Assembly (NCBI GenBank): GCA_018715925.1
Contig: DVKQ01000041.1
Span: forward strand, 1 to 34,000
Direction of reading: 5' to 3'
Length of the DNA: 34,000 nt
Source of the DNA: Candidatus Onthousia faecipullorum
Lineage (GTDB): Bacteria > Bacillota_I > Bacilli_A > RF39 > UBA660
Shown: one piece after another, positions 1 through 9,816 of the stretch
How positions within the stretch are numbered: position 1 is the stretch's first letter
Layout of the letters: the number at the start of each line of letters is the position of its first letter
Made by a program: the position numbers and the translations under genes
The notes under the pieces: model-generated
The model's database searches: none
Told to the model about the DNA's origin: nothing
The model's input: the letters and a program-made list of their open reading frames with translations, nothing else

Positions 1-214
1 TTTCTATAACAATAATATCATATTACATTAAATTACACAACATAAAAATGTAAAAAAGTTGACATAAAAAAGGCCTTATACTAAAAGGCTTTAATGCGTA
101 TTGATAATAGAGACAACTGCAAAACTCGGGATATTTCTATTTTTTATACAATATTGCAAAAAAAAACTTGCTTATTTAATAGTTTTATGGTTATAATAGG
201 TATGTATTTCAGAT

Positions 215-291
215 GGCGGTATTGGTGAAGTGGTTAACACGCTGGTTTGTGGCACCAGTATGCAAGGGTTCGATTCCCTTATACCGCCCCA
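215..291 (+). tRNA. tRNA-His (anticodon GTG)
   Basis: Cloverleaf readable: G-1 at 215 opposite C73 at 288, acceptor GCGGTAT/ATACCGC, anticodon arm CTGGT-TTGTGGC-ACCAG, T arm AAGGG-TTCGATT-CCCTT, encoded CCA at 289-291. Confidence 0.96.
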
Positions 292-328
292 TATTTGGAG
301 ATATAGTCTTATAGACTTAATGATATAG

Positions 329-353
329 TCGATTCTTAGGAATCGATTTTTTT
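329..353 (+). terminator. Rho-independent terminator after tRNA-His
   Basis: TCGATTC-TTAG-GAATCGA stem-loop followed by a T run. Confidence 0.8.
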
Positions 354-464
354 GTTTGTTGTAAATTAATTGGTAATATTTGGTAATATCAGTAATTAAT
401 TTTAAGTTATTTTACTATAATAATAAATTTATATGCTATAATTGTATTAGATGAAGGTGATGTT

Positions 465-1301
465 GTGAGTGAAAGAGATTTTGATTCTAGTATAAATCAA
501 TATAACAAGATAGATAATCCTAAAGGCTATGTTAAACAATTAGAGTGGGATATGGCTATTGGTTTACAAGAGGTAGATAATTTAAAACCATCTAAATATC
601 TAGAACAGATTAAAGAAAAGAATGTTTTAGGAGAATTAACAATAGAAGAAGTAGAGAAAAGTCTAAAAGAATATTATGTAGAAAAATCAAAACAAAATAA
701 TATTAATCATAATGAATTAGAATGTGACTTTGTATCTATGAGAATAGTTGAGTTATTAGGAAAAGATGCTTTTGAGTTATCAGTAGATTATTTAAAGTAT
801 ATTCATAAATATTTATTTCAAGATGTTTATGAATTTGCAGGAGAGTTTAGAAATATTAATTTTTCTAAACATGAGATTATCTTAAATAATGATTCAGTTG
901 CTTATGGAGATTATAAGACTTTAAAAGAATCTTTAGAATATGATATAAGTTTAGAAAAAAAGAAAAACTATAAAGATATGTCTATTGTAGATGTAATTAA
1001 AAGTATTACTGATTTTTCTTCTAATATATGGCAAGTGCATCCTTTTAGAGAAGGTAATACTAGAACAACAGCTTTATTTATAGAAAAGTATTTAATTAGT
1101 CTAGGATATAATGTAGATAACTCATTATTTAAAGATAAATCAGTATATTTTAGAAATGCATTAGTAAGAAGTAATTACTTTAATAATGATTTAAATATTA
1201 AAGAAGATAAAAGTTATTTGATTAAATTTTATGAGAACTTATTATTAGGTAAAAATAATAATTTGCATTCTGAAGATTTAATTGTGAAAGAGTTGTTTTA
1301 A
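465..1301 (+). CDS. Fic/DOC family protein (putative AMPylase/toxin)
   Basis: Fic core motif HPFREGNTRTTALF; GTG start with AAGGTGA-like RBS upstream. No clear [S/T]xxxE[G/N] inhibitory helix seen by eye. Confidence 0.9.
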   Translation: MSERDFDSSINQYNKIDNPKGYVKQLEWDMAIGLQEVDNLKPSKYLEQIKEKNVLGELTIEEVEKSLKEYYVEKSKQNNINHNELECDFVSMRIVELLGKDAFELSVDYLKYIHKYLFQDVYEFAGEFRNINFSKHEIILNNDSVAYGDYKTLKESLEYDISLEKKKNYKDMSIVDVIKSITDFSSNIWQVHPFREGNTRTTALFIEKYLISLGYNVDNSLFKDKSVYFRNALVRSNYFNNDLNIKEDKSYLIKFYENLLLGKNNNLHSEDLIVKELF

Positions 1302-1334
1302 AATAAAACATATAACAAACATTGGAGGAAGTTC

Positions 1335-3212
1335 ATGAGGTATATAGGTAACAAAGCAAAATTGTTAGAAAAATTAGATAAATTAATTGTAAGAAAGAAT
1401 ATAAACAAAAAAGGTTTAATATTTTGTGACTTATTTGCTGGAACATGTACAATAGGGGATTTTTTCAAAGACAGATTTGAAATAATAGCAAATGATACTT
1501 TATATTTTTCTTATGTTATTTCAAATGGAAAATTAAAATATGATAAGAATTTTTTTAAGATGTTAGGCTTTGATCCTTTTGAATATTTTAATAATATTGA
1601 TACTACGGATTATATATCAGGATTTTGTTACAATAATTTTGCACCAACAGTTTCTGGTAGACAATATTTTTCTGATGAAAATGCAAAAATGATAGATTTT
1701 ATTAGAAATACTATTGATGTATGGTTTGACGAAAAGAAGATTAATGAGTATGAAAAATATTATTTAATTGGTAGTTTATTAGAGAGTGTTAGTAAAGTAT
1801 CAAATGTTGCTGGTGTTTATTCTGCTTATTTAAAAATTTGGGATCCCAGAGCAATAAAAAAAATGGAGTTTATTCCGTTAGAGTCTTTACCAAATGCAAA
1901 ATATCAAAATGAAGTTTATATAGAAGATGTAAATAGTTTAATCAATAAAATTCATGGGGATATTTTATACCTAGATCCCCCATACACACCTACACAATAT
2001 ATAAGTCAATATCATGTGTTGGAAACTATTGCTAGAAATGATAAACCAGAAGTTCATGGAGTTGGAGCACATAGAGATAATGGTGATCAAATATCAAAAT
2101 GGTGTAAAAAAGGATATGTGCATGAAGAATTTGAAAAGTTAATTGCTAGAGCAAAATTTAAGCACATAATTTTTAGTTATAGTGACGCGGGAATTATGTC
2201 AAAGGAATTTATTGAGAAGGTACTTAAAAGATATGCCAAAGAAGGAACTTATGAATTTAAAAAAATTCAATTTACAAAATATAAGAGTACTAGAGCAGTA
2301 AAAAGAGAAATTAAAAATAATACAAAGAACAAAGAACATTATGAATGGTTATTCTATATTGAAAAAAAAGATGATATTAATTATATATCTCCTTTAAATT
2401 ATATAGGTGGTAAATGGGAGGTACTACCTTTATTGAAAAAATATTTTCCTAAAGAAATTAATACATTTTATGATCTTTTTGGCGGAGGAGGAACTGTAGC
2501 TATTAATGCTACGGCAAATAAAATTGTTTACAATGATATAAATTGGGTAGTAAGAGATTTGCTTGAAAAAATAACACATGACAACTTTTTTAGTACCTAT
2601 AATTATATAGAAAAGGCTATAAAAAGATATGGATTAGAGAAAAAAAATAAAGAAACTTATATTGCATTTAGAGATAAATATAATTCAGTAGAAAAAGCAT
2701 CCAGAAATCCTTTGGATTTATACCTATTAATTTGCTATGGCTTTGAACATCAAATCAGGTTTAACAGTAAATTAGAATTTAATAATCCATGTGGTAATTC
2801 TGGATATAATCAAGAGATGCTTGAAAAACTTGTTTCTTATTCAATAAGAACAAAAGAGTTGAATATTGTTTTTAAGTCCATGGACTATAAAGAGTTTGAG
2901 GAAGAAATTGAAAAAGGAGATTTTATTTATTGCGATCCACCATATTTAAATTCCTGTGGGGCATATAACGATGGGAAAAGAGGCTTTAAAGGTTGGGATG
3001 AATTCCAAGAAAGAGAATTACTGGATTTCTTAACAAGATTAGATAAAAAAGGTGTCAAATTTATGCTTTCAAACATGACGACAAGAAATTCTATTGAAAA
3101 TAAGGCTTTGAAGGACTGGATTGATAAAAATAAATATAGAGTTATAAAAAATCAAAAAATAACATTAAGAAATAGACAAGATAGAAGAGAAATAATAATT
3201 ATAAATTATTAA
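1335..3212 (+). CDS. Fused double DNA adenine-N6 methyltransferase (D12 class, M.FokI-like architecture)
   Basis: Two tandem MTase domains: MRYIGNKAKLLEKL / DLFAGTCTIGDFF / DPPYTPTQY, then YIGGKWEVLPLL / DLFGGGGTVAINA / CDPPYLNSCGAYN. Two SAM motifs and two DPPY motifs in one ORF. Confidence 0.9.
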   Translation: MRYIGNKAKLLEKLDKLIVRKNINKKGLIFCDLFAGTCTIGDFFKDRFEIIANDTLYFSYVISNGKLKYDKNFFKMLGFDPFEYFNNIDTTDYISGFCYNNFAPTVSGRQYFSDENAKMIDFIRNTIDVWFDEKKINEYEKYYLIGSLLESVSKVSNVAGVYSAYLKIWDPRAIKKMEFIPLESLPNAKYQNEVYIEDVNSLINKIHGDILYLDPPYTPTQYISQYHVLETIARNDKPEVHGVGAHRDNGDQISKWCKKGYVHEEFEKLIARAKFKHIIFSYSDAGIMSKEFIEKVLKRYAKEGTYEFKKIQFTKYKSTRAVKREIKNNTKNKEHYEWLFYIEKKDDINYISPLNYIGGKWEVLPLLKKYFPKEINTFYDLFGGGGTVAINATANKIVYNDINWVVRDLLEKITHDNFFSTYNYIEKAIKRYGLEKKNKETYIAFRDKYNSVEKASRNPLDLYLLICYGFEHQIRFNSKLEFNNPCGNSGYNQEMLEKLVSYSIRTKELNIVFKSMDYKEFEEEIEKGDFIYCDPPYLNSCGAYNDGKRGFKGWDEFQERELLDFLTRLDKKGVKFMLSNMTTRNSIENKALKDWIDKNKYRVIKNQKITLRNRQDRREIIIINY

Positions 3213-3273
3213 AATAATAGTTTATAATTAATTGTTATATAGTTTGAATTAAGTGAAGGGAATAAGATTTATT

Positions 3274-4788
3274 ATGAAAATAATTGCAAGTATTTTTAAT
3301 GCTAATATTGAAACATATAAAAAAGTATATGTTGATGCAATATTAAGAGCATATAAGAAAGATGGAGTAAATATTAATCCAAATCAAATTCAATTAGAAA
3401 TCAAAAAAATACCAGGATCAACTGTACATTCACAGAGAAGTAACAATTTACATTCTAGGACTATTACAGTTTTTGAAAATAATGTTATCAAATATATAAT
3501 AGGAGTTTCAAATACTAATTATGATGAAGATACTAAAAAAGAAAAAGAATTATTGGGAGAAACATATGATAAATATGGTGGAGATCAATATCATGCCAAC
3601 ACTTATTTAACTCAAGGTATTAATAGAATATTTAATTATTATTTTGATATAAAGGAAATAAATAATTCTGTTAAACTTTATTTTTATCTTCTCGATATTC
3701 ATAGAACATATCCGCATAATTTATTTAACTTAATGATATATAGAAAATTAGCAACAATTGGTTTTGAGGTATTAAACTTAGACCAAATTTCTTTTAATGA
3801 CTATAAACAATTAGGCTTTAGTATGCAAGAGGGGATTGATGGTATTGAATATATTTCATTTAATAAGTTCTATAATGATTTACTTGCAATTTCAGGTAGT
3901 AATAGTTCTAATGCTCCATCATATTTGAAATGTATTGATTATGATTATGATGTTTCAAAGGAGAATGATAATGATTATGAAGAAGACACTGTGTTTAGTA
4001 ATTCAAAAAGTCAATTATATATCTATACTTTTAAAACGTTGGGGGCACAACAATATGATAGTATGTTAACAATGTGGACATTAACTGTATTAGCTCAAAG
4101 AGAACACAAAAATTTAAAATTTATGTTTGCACCAGAAAAATATAATTTTAGACTTGGCCAAGAAATTCCTAAATTCACAGAAGGATTTACAGAGCCAGTT
4201 AATAATCTTATTGCAAGACTCGGACTTGACAGAAATTACGAAACAACTGATGAGGTTTTGCAACAAATGAATAGAGAAAAAAATCAATATGAACTAGCTA
4301 AGGCAAAAAAAATATTACGAAATCAAGAATTATTTAAAAATAATCTGAGAAAAAAAGGAGTTCAAACCAAATGTTACTTATGTGGTTGCGAAATAGAAAA
4401 TATTTTGGAAGCAGCACATTTGTGGGGAGTGGCAGATATTAGAAAAGCGAATAATGAAGAAATCAATACTTTATTATCAAAAGACTGTATGCAGGATTTG
4501 ATTGATAATGAAGATTTGCATCATAATGAGCAGTTTTACAAAAGATATATTTTAGCAAATTCTGGTGATAATGGTATTTGGCTTTGTAGAAATCATCATG
4601 GCTTGTTTGATAGTAATTTTTATTGTTTTGATTCAAATAGTGGGAAAGTTATTATTAAGTTAGATATAGATGAGGAAAGTAAAATATTTTTTGACTTAAT
4701 AACAGAAAGAAACTTTTTACCATCTGAAGTTTTAAATGAGAAAACTAAGCAGTTTTTATCAAAGAGGCAGGAGACATTTGAACAATAA
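3274..4788 (+). CDS. HNH endonuclease, probable restriction enzyme partner of the upstream methylase
   Basis: C-terminal HNH with Cys pairs: CYLCGCEIENILEAAHLWGVADI...GIWLCRNHHGLFDSNF. Directly downstream of the MTase, same strand, no terminator between. ORF track starts at GTG 3253; ATG 3274 is the likelier start. Confidence 0.75.
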   Translation: MKIIASIFNANIETYKKVYVDAILRAYKKDGVNINPNQIQLEIKKIPGSTVHSQRSNNLHSRTITVFENNVIKYIIGVSNTNYDEDTKKEKELLGETYDKYGGDQYHANTYLTQGINRIFNYYFDIKEINNSVKLYFYLLDIHRTYPHNLFNLMIYRKLATIGFEVLNLDQISFNDYKQLGFSMQEGIDGIEYISFNKFYNDLLAISGSNSSNAPSYLKCIDYDYDVSKENDNDYEEDTVFSNSKSQLYIYTFKTLGAQQYDSMLTMWTLTVLAQREHKNLKFMFAPEKYNFRLGQEIPKFTEGFTEPVNNLIARLGLDRNYETTDEVLQQMNREKNQYELAKAKKILRNQELFKNNLRKKGVQTKCYLCGCEIENILEAAHLWGVADIRKANNEEINTLLSKDCMQDLIDNEDLHHNEQFYKRYILANSGDNGIWLCRNHHGLFDSNFYCFDSNSGKVIIKLDIDEESKIFFDLITERNFLPSEVLNEKTKQFLSKRQETFEQ

Positions 4789-4860
4789 ATCTTTTAAAAA
4801 AATAATAATGTTTTGTATTATTGAAAATAGTAAAAAAATTATTTAATATTTATATAAACA

Positions 4861-4897
4861 GTAGTACAGGCTTTATAGTTTTGTACTGCACTTTTTT
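4861..4897 (+). terminator. Putative Rho-independent terminator after the RM pair
   Basis: GTAGTACA ... TGTACTGC stem (one G-T pair) followed by ACTTTTTT. Confidence 0.55.
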
Positions 4898-4913
4898 GTA
4901 GGAGGTAGTAATA

Positions 4914-6231
4914 ATGTTAAGAATTTATATTGGTCCTAATGGTTATGGAAAAACACATAGAATAATGGAAGAAATAAAAGATTTAGAAAAAAAGGATTAT
5001 ATATTATTAAGTTCGGAATTAGTATTTGCAGATGAAATGAAAGATACAGTAAATAGTTCTTTTGTTATGGACTATATAATACAAGAGCTTTTAAGCAATG
5101 ATGAAGTGGAGAATGCAAAAAATACTTTTGAAACTTTAGTTGATAAAAGTATAGAAGAAAATCAGCAAATGTATAACGATATTATGGATGAAGTTTAAGC
5201 TTTAAATCGGCAACAAAGAAAAAAAGATGTTATAGCACCTACACCAACGAAGGAATATAAAAAAACAGTAAAAATTAATGCAGATGATTTGAAAAATAGT
5301 ATGGGAAGTGGTCAAAAGTTACAGTTTTTATTAAAATTAATACAACATAGTAATAAAAAATACGTTTATTTAGATGAACCAGAAAATCATACTCACCCAT
5401 CAATGCTACATATTACTGCAAGGTTAATAAATGAATTAAGTGAAACAAAAGAAGTATGTGTAGCAACACATTCTCCTGAATTACTAAATTTATTAAATAT
5501 TGACTTTAAGAATATTTATATTTTTAATGATCCAGAATTTAGGGGGCCACAAAAAATAGATTTTGAGAAAGCAGTTGTTATTCCTGAAACAATCAATCTA
5601 GAAAATATAAATCATAAATCTAGAAGTTATTATGATATGGAAATATTAAAAAATAATATACTTGAATTGCACAAAAAGGAATTTTTTGAAGCATTATTTT
5701 CTAAGAATGTTTATATTGTAGAAGGGGTTAATGATGAGTTGTTTTTAAAAAATTGTTATATAAATATGGAAAACAATATGAGCAGTATAGTATATTTCAC
5801 TGTTATGGAAAACCTCATTATTTACCATTTATAAATATTTTTGAAAATTTAGGTATCAAAGTAATTGTCTTATTTGACAAGGATAATGAAAGCGATATTC
5901 ATATGGCAATTAATAATGCTATAAAAGATGGTAGGGTATATCACGAATTTAATATGATTATTGAAAGTGAATTAGGATATAAAGGTAATAAAAGCGATTC
6001 TACCAGTTGGATTGAGTTTTTAGATAATTATGATGAATATGAAAAATATAAATATTTAGTAGAAATTGATTTTAATAATTAAAATTGAAGAAGATTATAT
6101 GAAAGAGTCAAAATTATCACCATCATACCGATGTAGAAAGAATTAAAAACATTTTAAAAAATATAAATACAGAAAAGTTTGAGAAAGAATTTATAGATTT
6201 TAAGAAATTATATATTATACTTAATAAATAA
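4914..6231 (+). pseudogene. Degraded ABC-type ATPase with C-terminal TOPRIM (OLD-like)
   Basis: Walker A GPNGYGKT in ORF 4914-5198; in-frame TAA at 5196-5198 then the same frame continues (ALNRQQRKKDVIAPTPTKEYKKTVKINADDLKNSMGSGQKLQFLLKL) to Walker B YVYLDEPENHTHPS and H-loop VATHSPELL. TOPRIM start YIVEGVNDELFL; a -1 shift near 5750 leads to VIVLFDKDNE; further C-terminal coding traces to about 6231 in other frames (NYHHHTDVERIKNILKNI). Confidence 0.8.
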
Positions 6232-6252
6232 TATTGAAGAAAGGAGTACTTA

Positions 6253-7560
6253 ATGAAAAGATATGAATTGATTCCAGATGATGACAATATCAAAGCGACT
6301 ATTAATGAAGATTTGTTAGGAAGAAATAAAAAACTAATTAATCTGATGAAATTATTAAATAATATAAATGAGAATTTTCTTATGTCAATAGACGGTGAGT
6401 GGGGAACTGGAAAGACTTTTTTTGTAAAGCAATTAAAATATATTTGTGAAAATATAGAAAATATCGAATATATAAAAAATCATAAAGATTATGAAAAAAT
6501 ACTACAGTTTTCTAATAAGTATTTACCTATTTATTATAATGCCTGGGAAAATGATAATCATGGAGACCCACTAGAGTCCATTATTTACAATATTCTAGAT
6601 CAATATCCTCAATATAGGAAAGAAATAGAAAATCCAGAGGGGGTGTTTTCAAGTGTCAAAACTATTTTATTAAATATAATAGATAAAGGAAGTTTTGGAA
6701 TAATTTCTAAGGAATGTTTTGAACAATTAAATTCATTTGAAGAACTATCAAAAAATATATTTACTGTAGAAGAAATAATTGGTGCAGTAAATGAATTGTT
6801 TAATAAAATATTAAATGATGATAGCAGATTACTTTTAATTATAGATGAACTAGATAGATGTAGACCCGATTATGCAGTAAAAATGTTAGAAACATTAAAA
6901 CATTTTTATAATAATCAAAAATTAACTATTGTTGTTGTGACAAATAATAAGCAGTTAAGTTATACTATAAGAAAATATTATGGTAATGAATTTGATGGAT
7001 ATGGATATTTAAATAAAATTTATGATACAGTTATTACTCTTGAAACAGAAAATCTTGATAATTATTTAAAGAGACATTGCCAAATTATAAATTCAACACA
7101 TTTACCAGAAAATATGTCAGCATTATTATTTAATCTTTTACATTTTTCTTATAGAGAGTGTAATAAATATATGTCTATGTACAGAATCGTTGAGCCATAT
7201 ACTAATTATCAAGATGACTTTAATCGAAATAGATATATATTTGAAACGGATATGCTACTTCCAATTGCTTTAGCACTAAAAATAAAAAATATTGAGGAAT
7301 ATAGTCGATTTATTAATGGTGAAAGTGAAGCATTTATAAAAAAACTATTGAGTTCAATACCATATATTGATCACGATAACGTATATGAAAATTGGTTTAA
7401 GGAAATATTAAGAGTACAAGAAGATGAAACTTTAGAAGCAGTTTTTATAAGGCGATATAAAGCTTTGTTTACTAGAAGGCCAAAATATGATGATTTTCCA
7501 TATTTAGAGGCAATATCAATGTTGGGTAATTCAATAAATTTCTTTGAAGAACAAGAATAA
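6253..7560 (+). CDS. KAP family P-loop NTPase
   Basis: DGEWGTGKTFFVKQLK Walker A; LLIIDELDRCRPDYAVKMLETLKHFYN (KAP-type Walker B region); AAGGAG RBS. Confidence 0.88.
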   Translation: MKRYELIPDDDNIKATINEDLLGRNKKLINLMKLLNNINENFLMSIDGEWGTGKTFFVKQLKYICENIENIEYIKNHKDYEKILQFSNKYLPIYYNAWENDNHGDPLESIIYNILDQYPQYRKEIENPEGVFSSVKTILLNIIDKGSFGIISKECFEQLNSFEELSKNIFTVEEIIGAVNELFNKILNDDSRLLLIIDELDRCRPDYAVKMLETLKHFYNNQKLTIVVVTNNKQLSYTIRKYYGNEFDGYGYLNKIYDTVITLETENLDNYLKRHCQIINSTHLPENMSALLFNLLHFSYRECNKYMSMYRIVEPYTNYQDDFNRNRYIFETDMLLPIALALKIKNIEEYSRFINGESEAFIKKLLSSIPYIDHDNVYENWFKEILRVQEDETLEAVFIRRYKALFTRRPKYDDFPYLEAISMLGNSINFFEEQE

Positions 7561-7692
7561 ATTATTTAAACATACTTGAAATTTTCTTCAAATAGAGCTA
7601 ACATACAACACAAGGAATCGATTTTTATTGAACTGTTTTAAAAGATGACTCTCATCTCCTCACATATAAAACTCAAAATAATTATTTTTACC

Positions 7693-7722
7693 AAAGAAAT
7701 GAAATTATAATCATTTCTTTTT
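7693..7722 (+). terminator. Rho-independent terminator-like hairpin
   Basis: AAAGAAATGA-AATTATAA-TCATTTCTTT perfect 10-bp stem followed by TT. Confidence 0.6.
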
Positions 7723-7764
7723 ATTATAAATATATGCTAAAATAACTTTAGGAGTGTGAGTGTA

Positions 7765-9594
7765 ATGATTAAATATACAGAGCCAAATAATATAGCTCAA
7801 ATATTTTCTAATGAAAAGAGTATTTTATATAACATACCAAAATATCAAAGAGAATATACATGGGGACAAAAAGAATGGGGATTATTATTTAATGATGTAA
7901 TTGAAAATGATAAAGGATATTTTTTAGGTTCTATTATTTGTGTAGATGATAGTGTCAGTGCTTGGAGTGATGCTATATTAGAAGTTATTGATGGACAACA
8001 AAGATTAACATCTATTTCTATTTTACTAATCGCTCTATACAATAAATTAAATAAAAAGAAAAGTCAATTAGACGAAGATGGACTTACAGATTTAAATAAT
8101 ATTAAAAGAGAATTAGTTGTTAAAAGAAATGGAAAAAATATTTCAAGATTAAAGCCACAAGTTCAAAATAATAATAGAGATGATTATTTTAGTCTACTAT
8201 GTGAAAATGATTTGCTTTTAGACCATGAAAAAAAGAATAATGCTAGTAATAGAAGAATATATAGAGCCTATTATTACTTTTCTAATTTAATTGATAAATA
8301 TATAGAAGAAGTTCAAAAAGATGATTCAAATTTAAATGAAATAGATATTTTATTTGAGTTAGTAAACAAATTTAATTCTGCTATTTTAGTATCTATTCAG
8401 GTAGAGACTCATAAAGATGCTTATATGTTATTTGAATCTTTGAATAATAGAGGAGTTCCTTTATCTGCTATTGATTTAATAAAGAATTTATTAATTAGTG
8501 TATCAGATGATGATGGTAAATCAGATGATGCTTATTCTAAATGGAAAAAGATACTTTCTTATTTAGGAGAAGATTATAGCGTGCAAGAAAGATTCTTTAG
8601 ACAATTTTATAATGCTTATAGAGATGAATTAAACGAACCATATAAAGCAGAAGGAAAAGTAAAATATGCATTAGGTTATCTAGCTACAAAAAGTACAATA
8701 CTAGATATCTATGAGAAATTAATTAAAACAGATTATGAAAAATTTTTAAATAGAGTTGAAAAAGAAGCAAGAAATTATTCTATTTTAATTAATAATGCAA
8801 GTGAAGATGGTATTATTGAAGAATTAGCACAGCCCTTATTTAATTTAGATAAAATTCAAGGAGCACCTTCATATATTTTACTTTTATATTTGTTGTCAAA
8901 AAAAGCCGAATTAAACTTAAATAACAAGATTATTGCAAATATTATTAACTATTTAACAAAGTTTTTTGTTAGAAGGAATATTACAGATTATCCAAATACA
9001 AGAAATCTAACAAAGATATTTATGGATTTAGTAGCACTAATTAAAGATAAAAAAGGTACTGAAATATATGATTTGATTATCAATAACTTAAAAGCTAATT
9101 CATCATCTGATGAAATATTTGAAGCAAAATTAAAAGGATCAATATATTTAGATAATCCAGATGCTACAAGATTCTTATTATGCTATTATGAAGATAAATT
9201 TAAGACAAATGAAATATATACTAATTTGTGGAGCAGAGATAGTAGTAATAAATATGTTTGGACTATAGAGCATATTTTTCCTGAAGGAGAAAATATTCCA
9301 GTAGAGTGGGTTAATATGATCGCCAATGGTAATAAAGCTATGGCTGTTGAATATTTAAATAATTATGCACATACTTTAGGAAATTTAACTATAACAGGGT
9401 ATAATCAAAACTTAAGTAATTTATCTTTTGAAAAGAAAAAAAATAGAGTTAATAAAGATGGTAATTACATTGGTTATAGAAATGGATTAAAGTTAAATGA
9501 AGATATAGTAAGTAAAGACTCATGGCATATTGAAGATATTAAAGAAAGAACAAATAAATTAGTAGATTTCTTTATGAAAGAGTTTGAATTATAA
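7765..9594 (+). CDS. DUF262/DUF1524 protein (single-chain GmrSD-like, type IV restriction candidate)
   Basis: IPKYQREYTWGQKEW and IDGQQRLTSI (DUF262 ParB-like DGQQR motif); WTIEHIFPEGENIP ... NYAHTLGNLTITGYNQNLSNLSFEKKK (DUF1524 HNH). ORF track start is GTG 7756; ATG 7765 fits the AGGAG spacing better. Confidence 0.9.
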   Translation: MIKYTEPNNIAQIFSNEKSILYNIPKYQREYTWGQKEWGLLFNDVIENDKGYFLGSIICVDDSVSAWSDAILEVIDGQQRLTSISILLIALYNKLNKKKSQLDEDGLTDLNNIKRELVVKRNGKNISRLKPQVQNNNRDDYFSLLCENDLLLDHEKKNNASNRRIYRAYYYFSNLIDKYIEEVQKDDSNLNEIDILFELVNKFNSAILVSIQVETHKDAYMLFESLNNRGVPLSAIDLIKNLLISVSDDDGKSDDAYSKWKKILSYLGEDYSVQERFFRQFYNAYRDELNEPYKAEGKVKYALGYLATKSTILDIYEKLIKTDYEKFLNRVEKEARNYSILINNASEDGIIEELAQPLFNLDKIQGAPSYILLLYLLSKKAELNLNNKIIANIINYLTKFFVRRNITDYPNTRNLTKIFMDLVALIKDKKGTEIYDLIINNLKANSSSDEIFEAKLKGSIYLDNPDATRFLLCYYEDKFKTNEIYTNLWSRDSSNKYVWTIEHIFPEGENIPVEWVNMIANGNKAMAVEYLNNYAHTLGNLTITGYNQNLSNLSFEKKKNRVNKDGNYIGYRNGLKLNEDIVSKDSWHIEDIKERTNKLVDFFMKEFEL

Positions 9595-9736
9595 TTAATA
9601 TAAATAAAGATAGTATTTATAATTTAGATGACTTAATAAAAAATGTTTTAATCACAGAAAATAAACTTTAAACTTATAATATTCATTAATCAGAATACAG
9701 AAATTAAAACTACAGTAATAAATTAAGAAAAAAACG

Positions 9737-9765
9737 AAAAAGTTACTTTATGGAGTAATTTTTTT
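9737..9765 (+). terminator. Rho-independent terminator
   Basis: AAAAAGTTACT-TTATGG-AGTAATTTTTT stem (one G-T pair) ending in the T run. Confidence 0.7.
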
Positions 9766-9792
9766 GACATTATCTGTAAATAATAATATAAT
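9764..9792 (+). promoter_or_regulatory. Consensus sigma-A promoter
   Basis: TTGACA (9764-9769), 17-bp spacer, TATAAT (9787-9792), then RBS AAAGGGG and ATG 9817. Confidence 0.85.
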
Positions 9793-9816
9793 ATAGATAG
9801 AAAGGGGAATTTATCT

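Noticed and set aside
5744-5756. Programmed -1 frameshift in the ATPase/TOPRIM gene
   Set aside because: The slippery tract is real, but the same gene also has a premature TAA and later frame changes, so decay or assembly error explains it better.
7845-8042. Minus-strand ORF (65 aa) in the track
   Set aside because: Antisense to a well-supported DUF262 CDS, low-complexity translation, no family motif.
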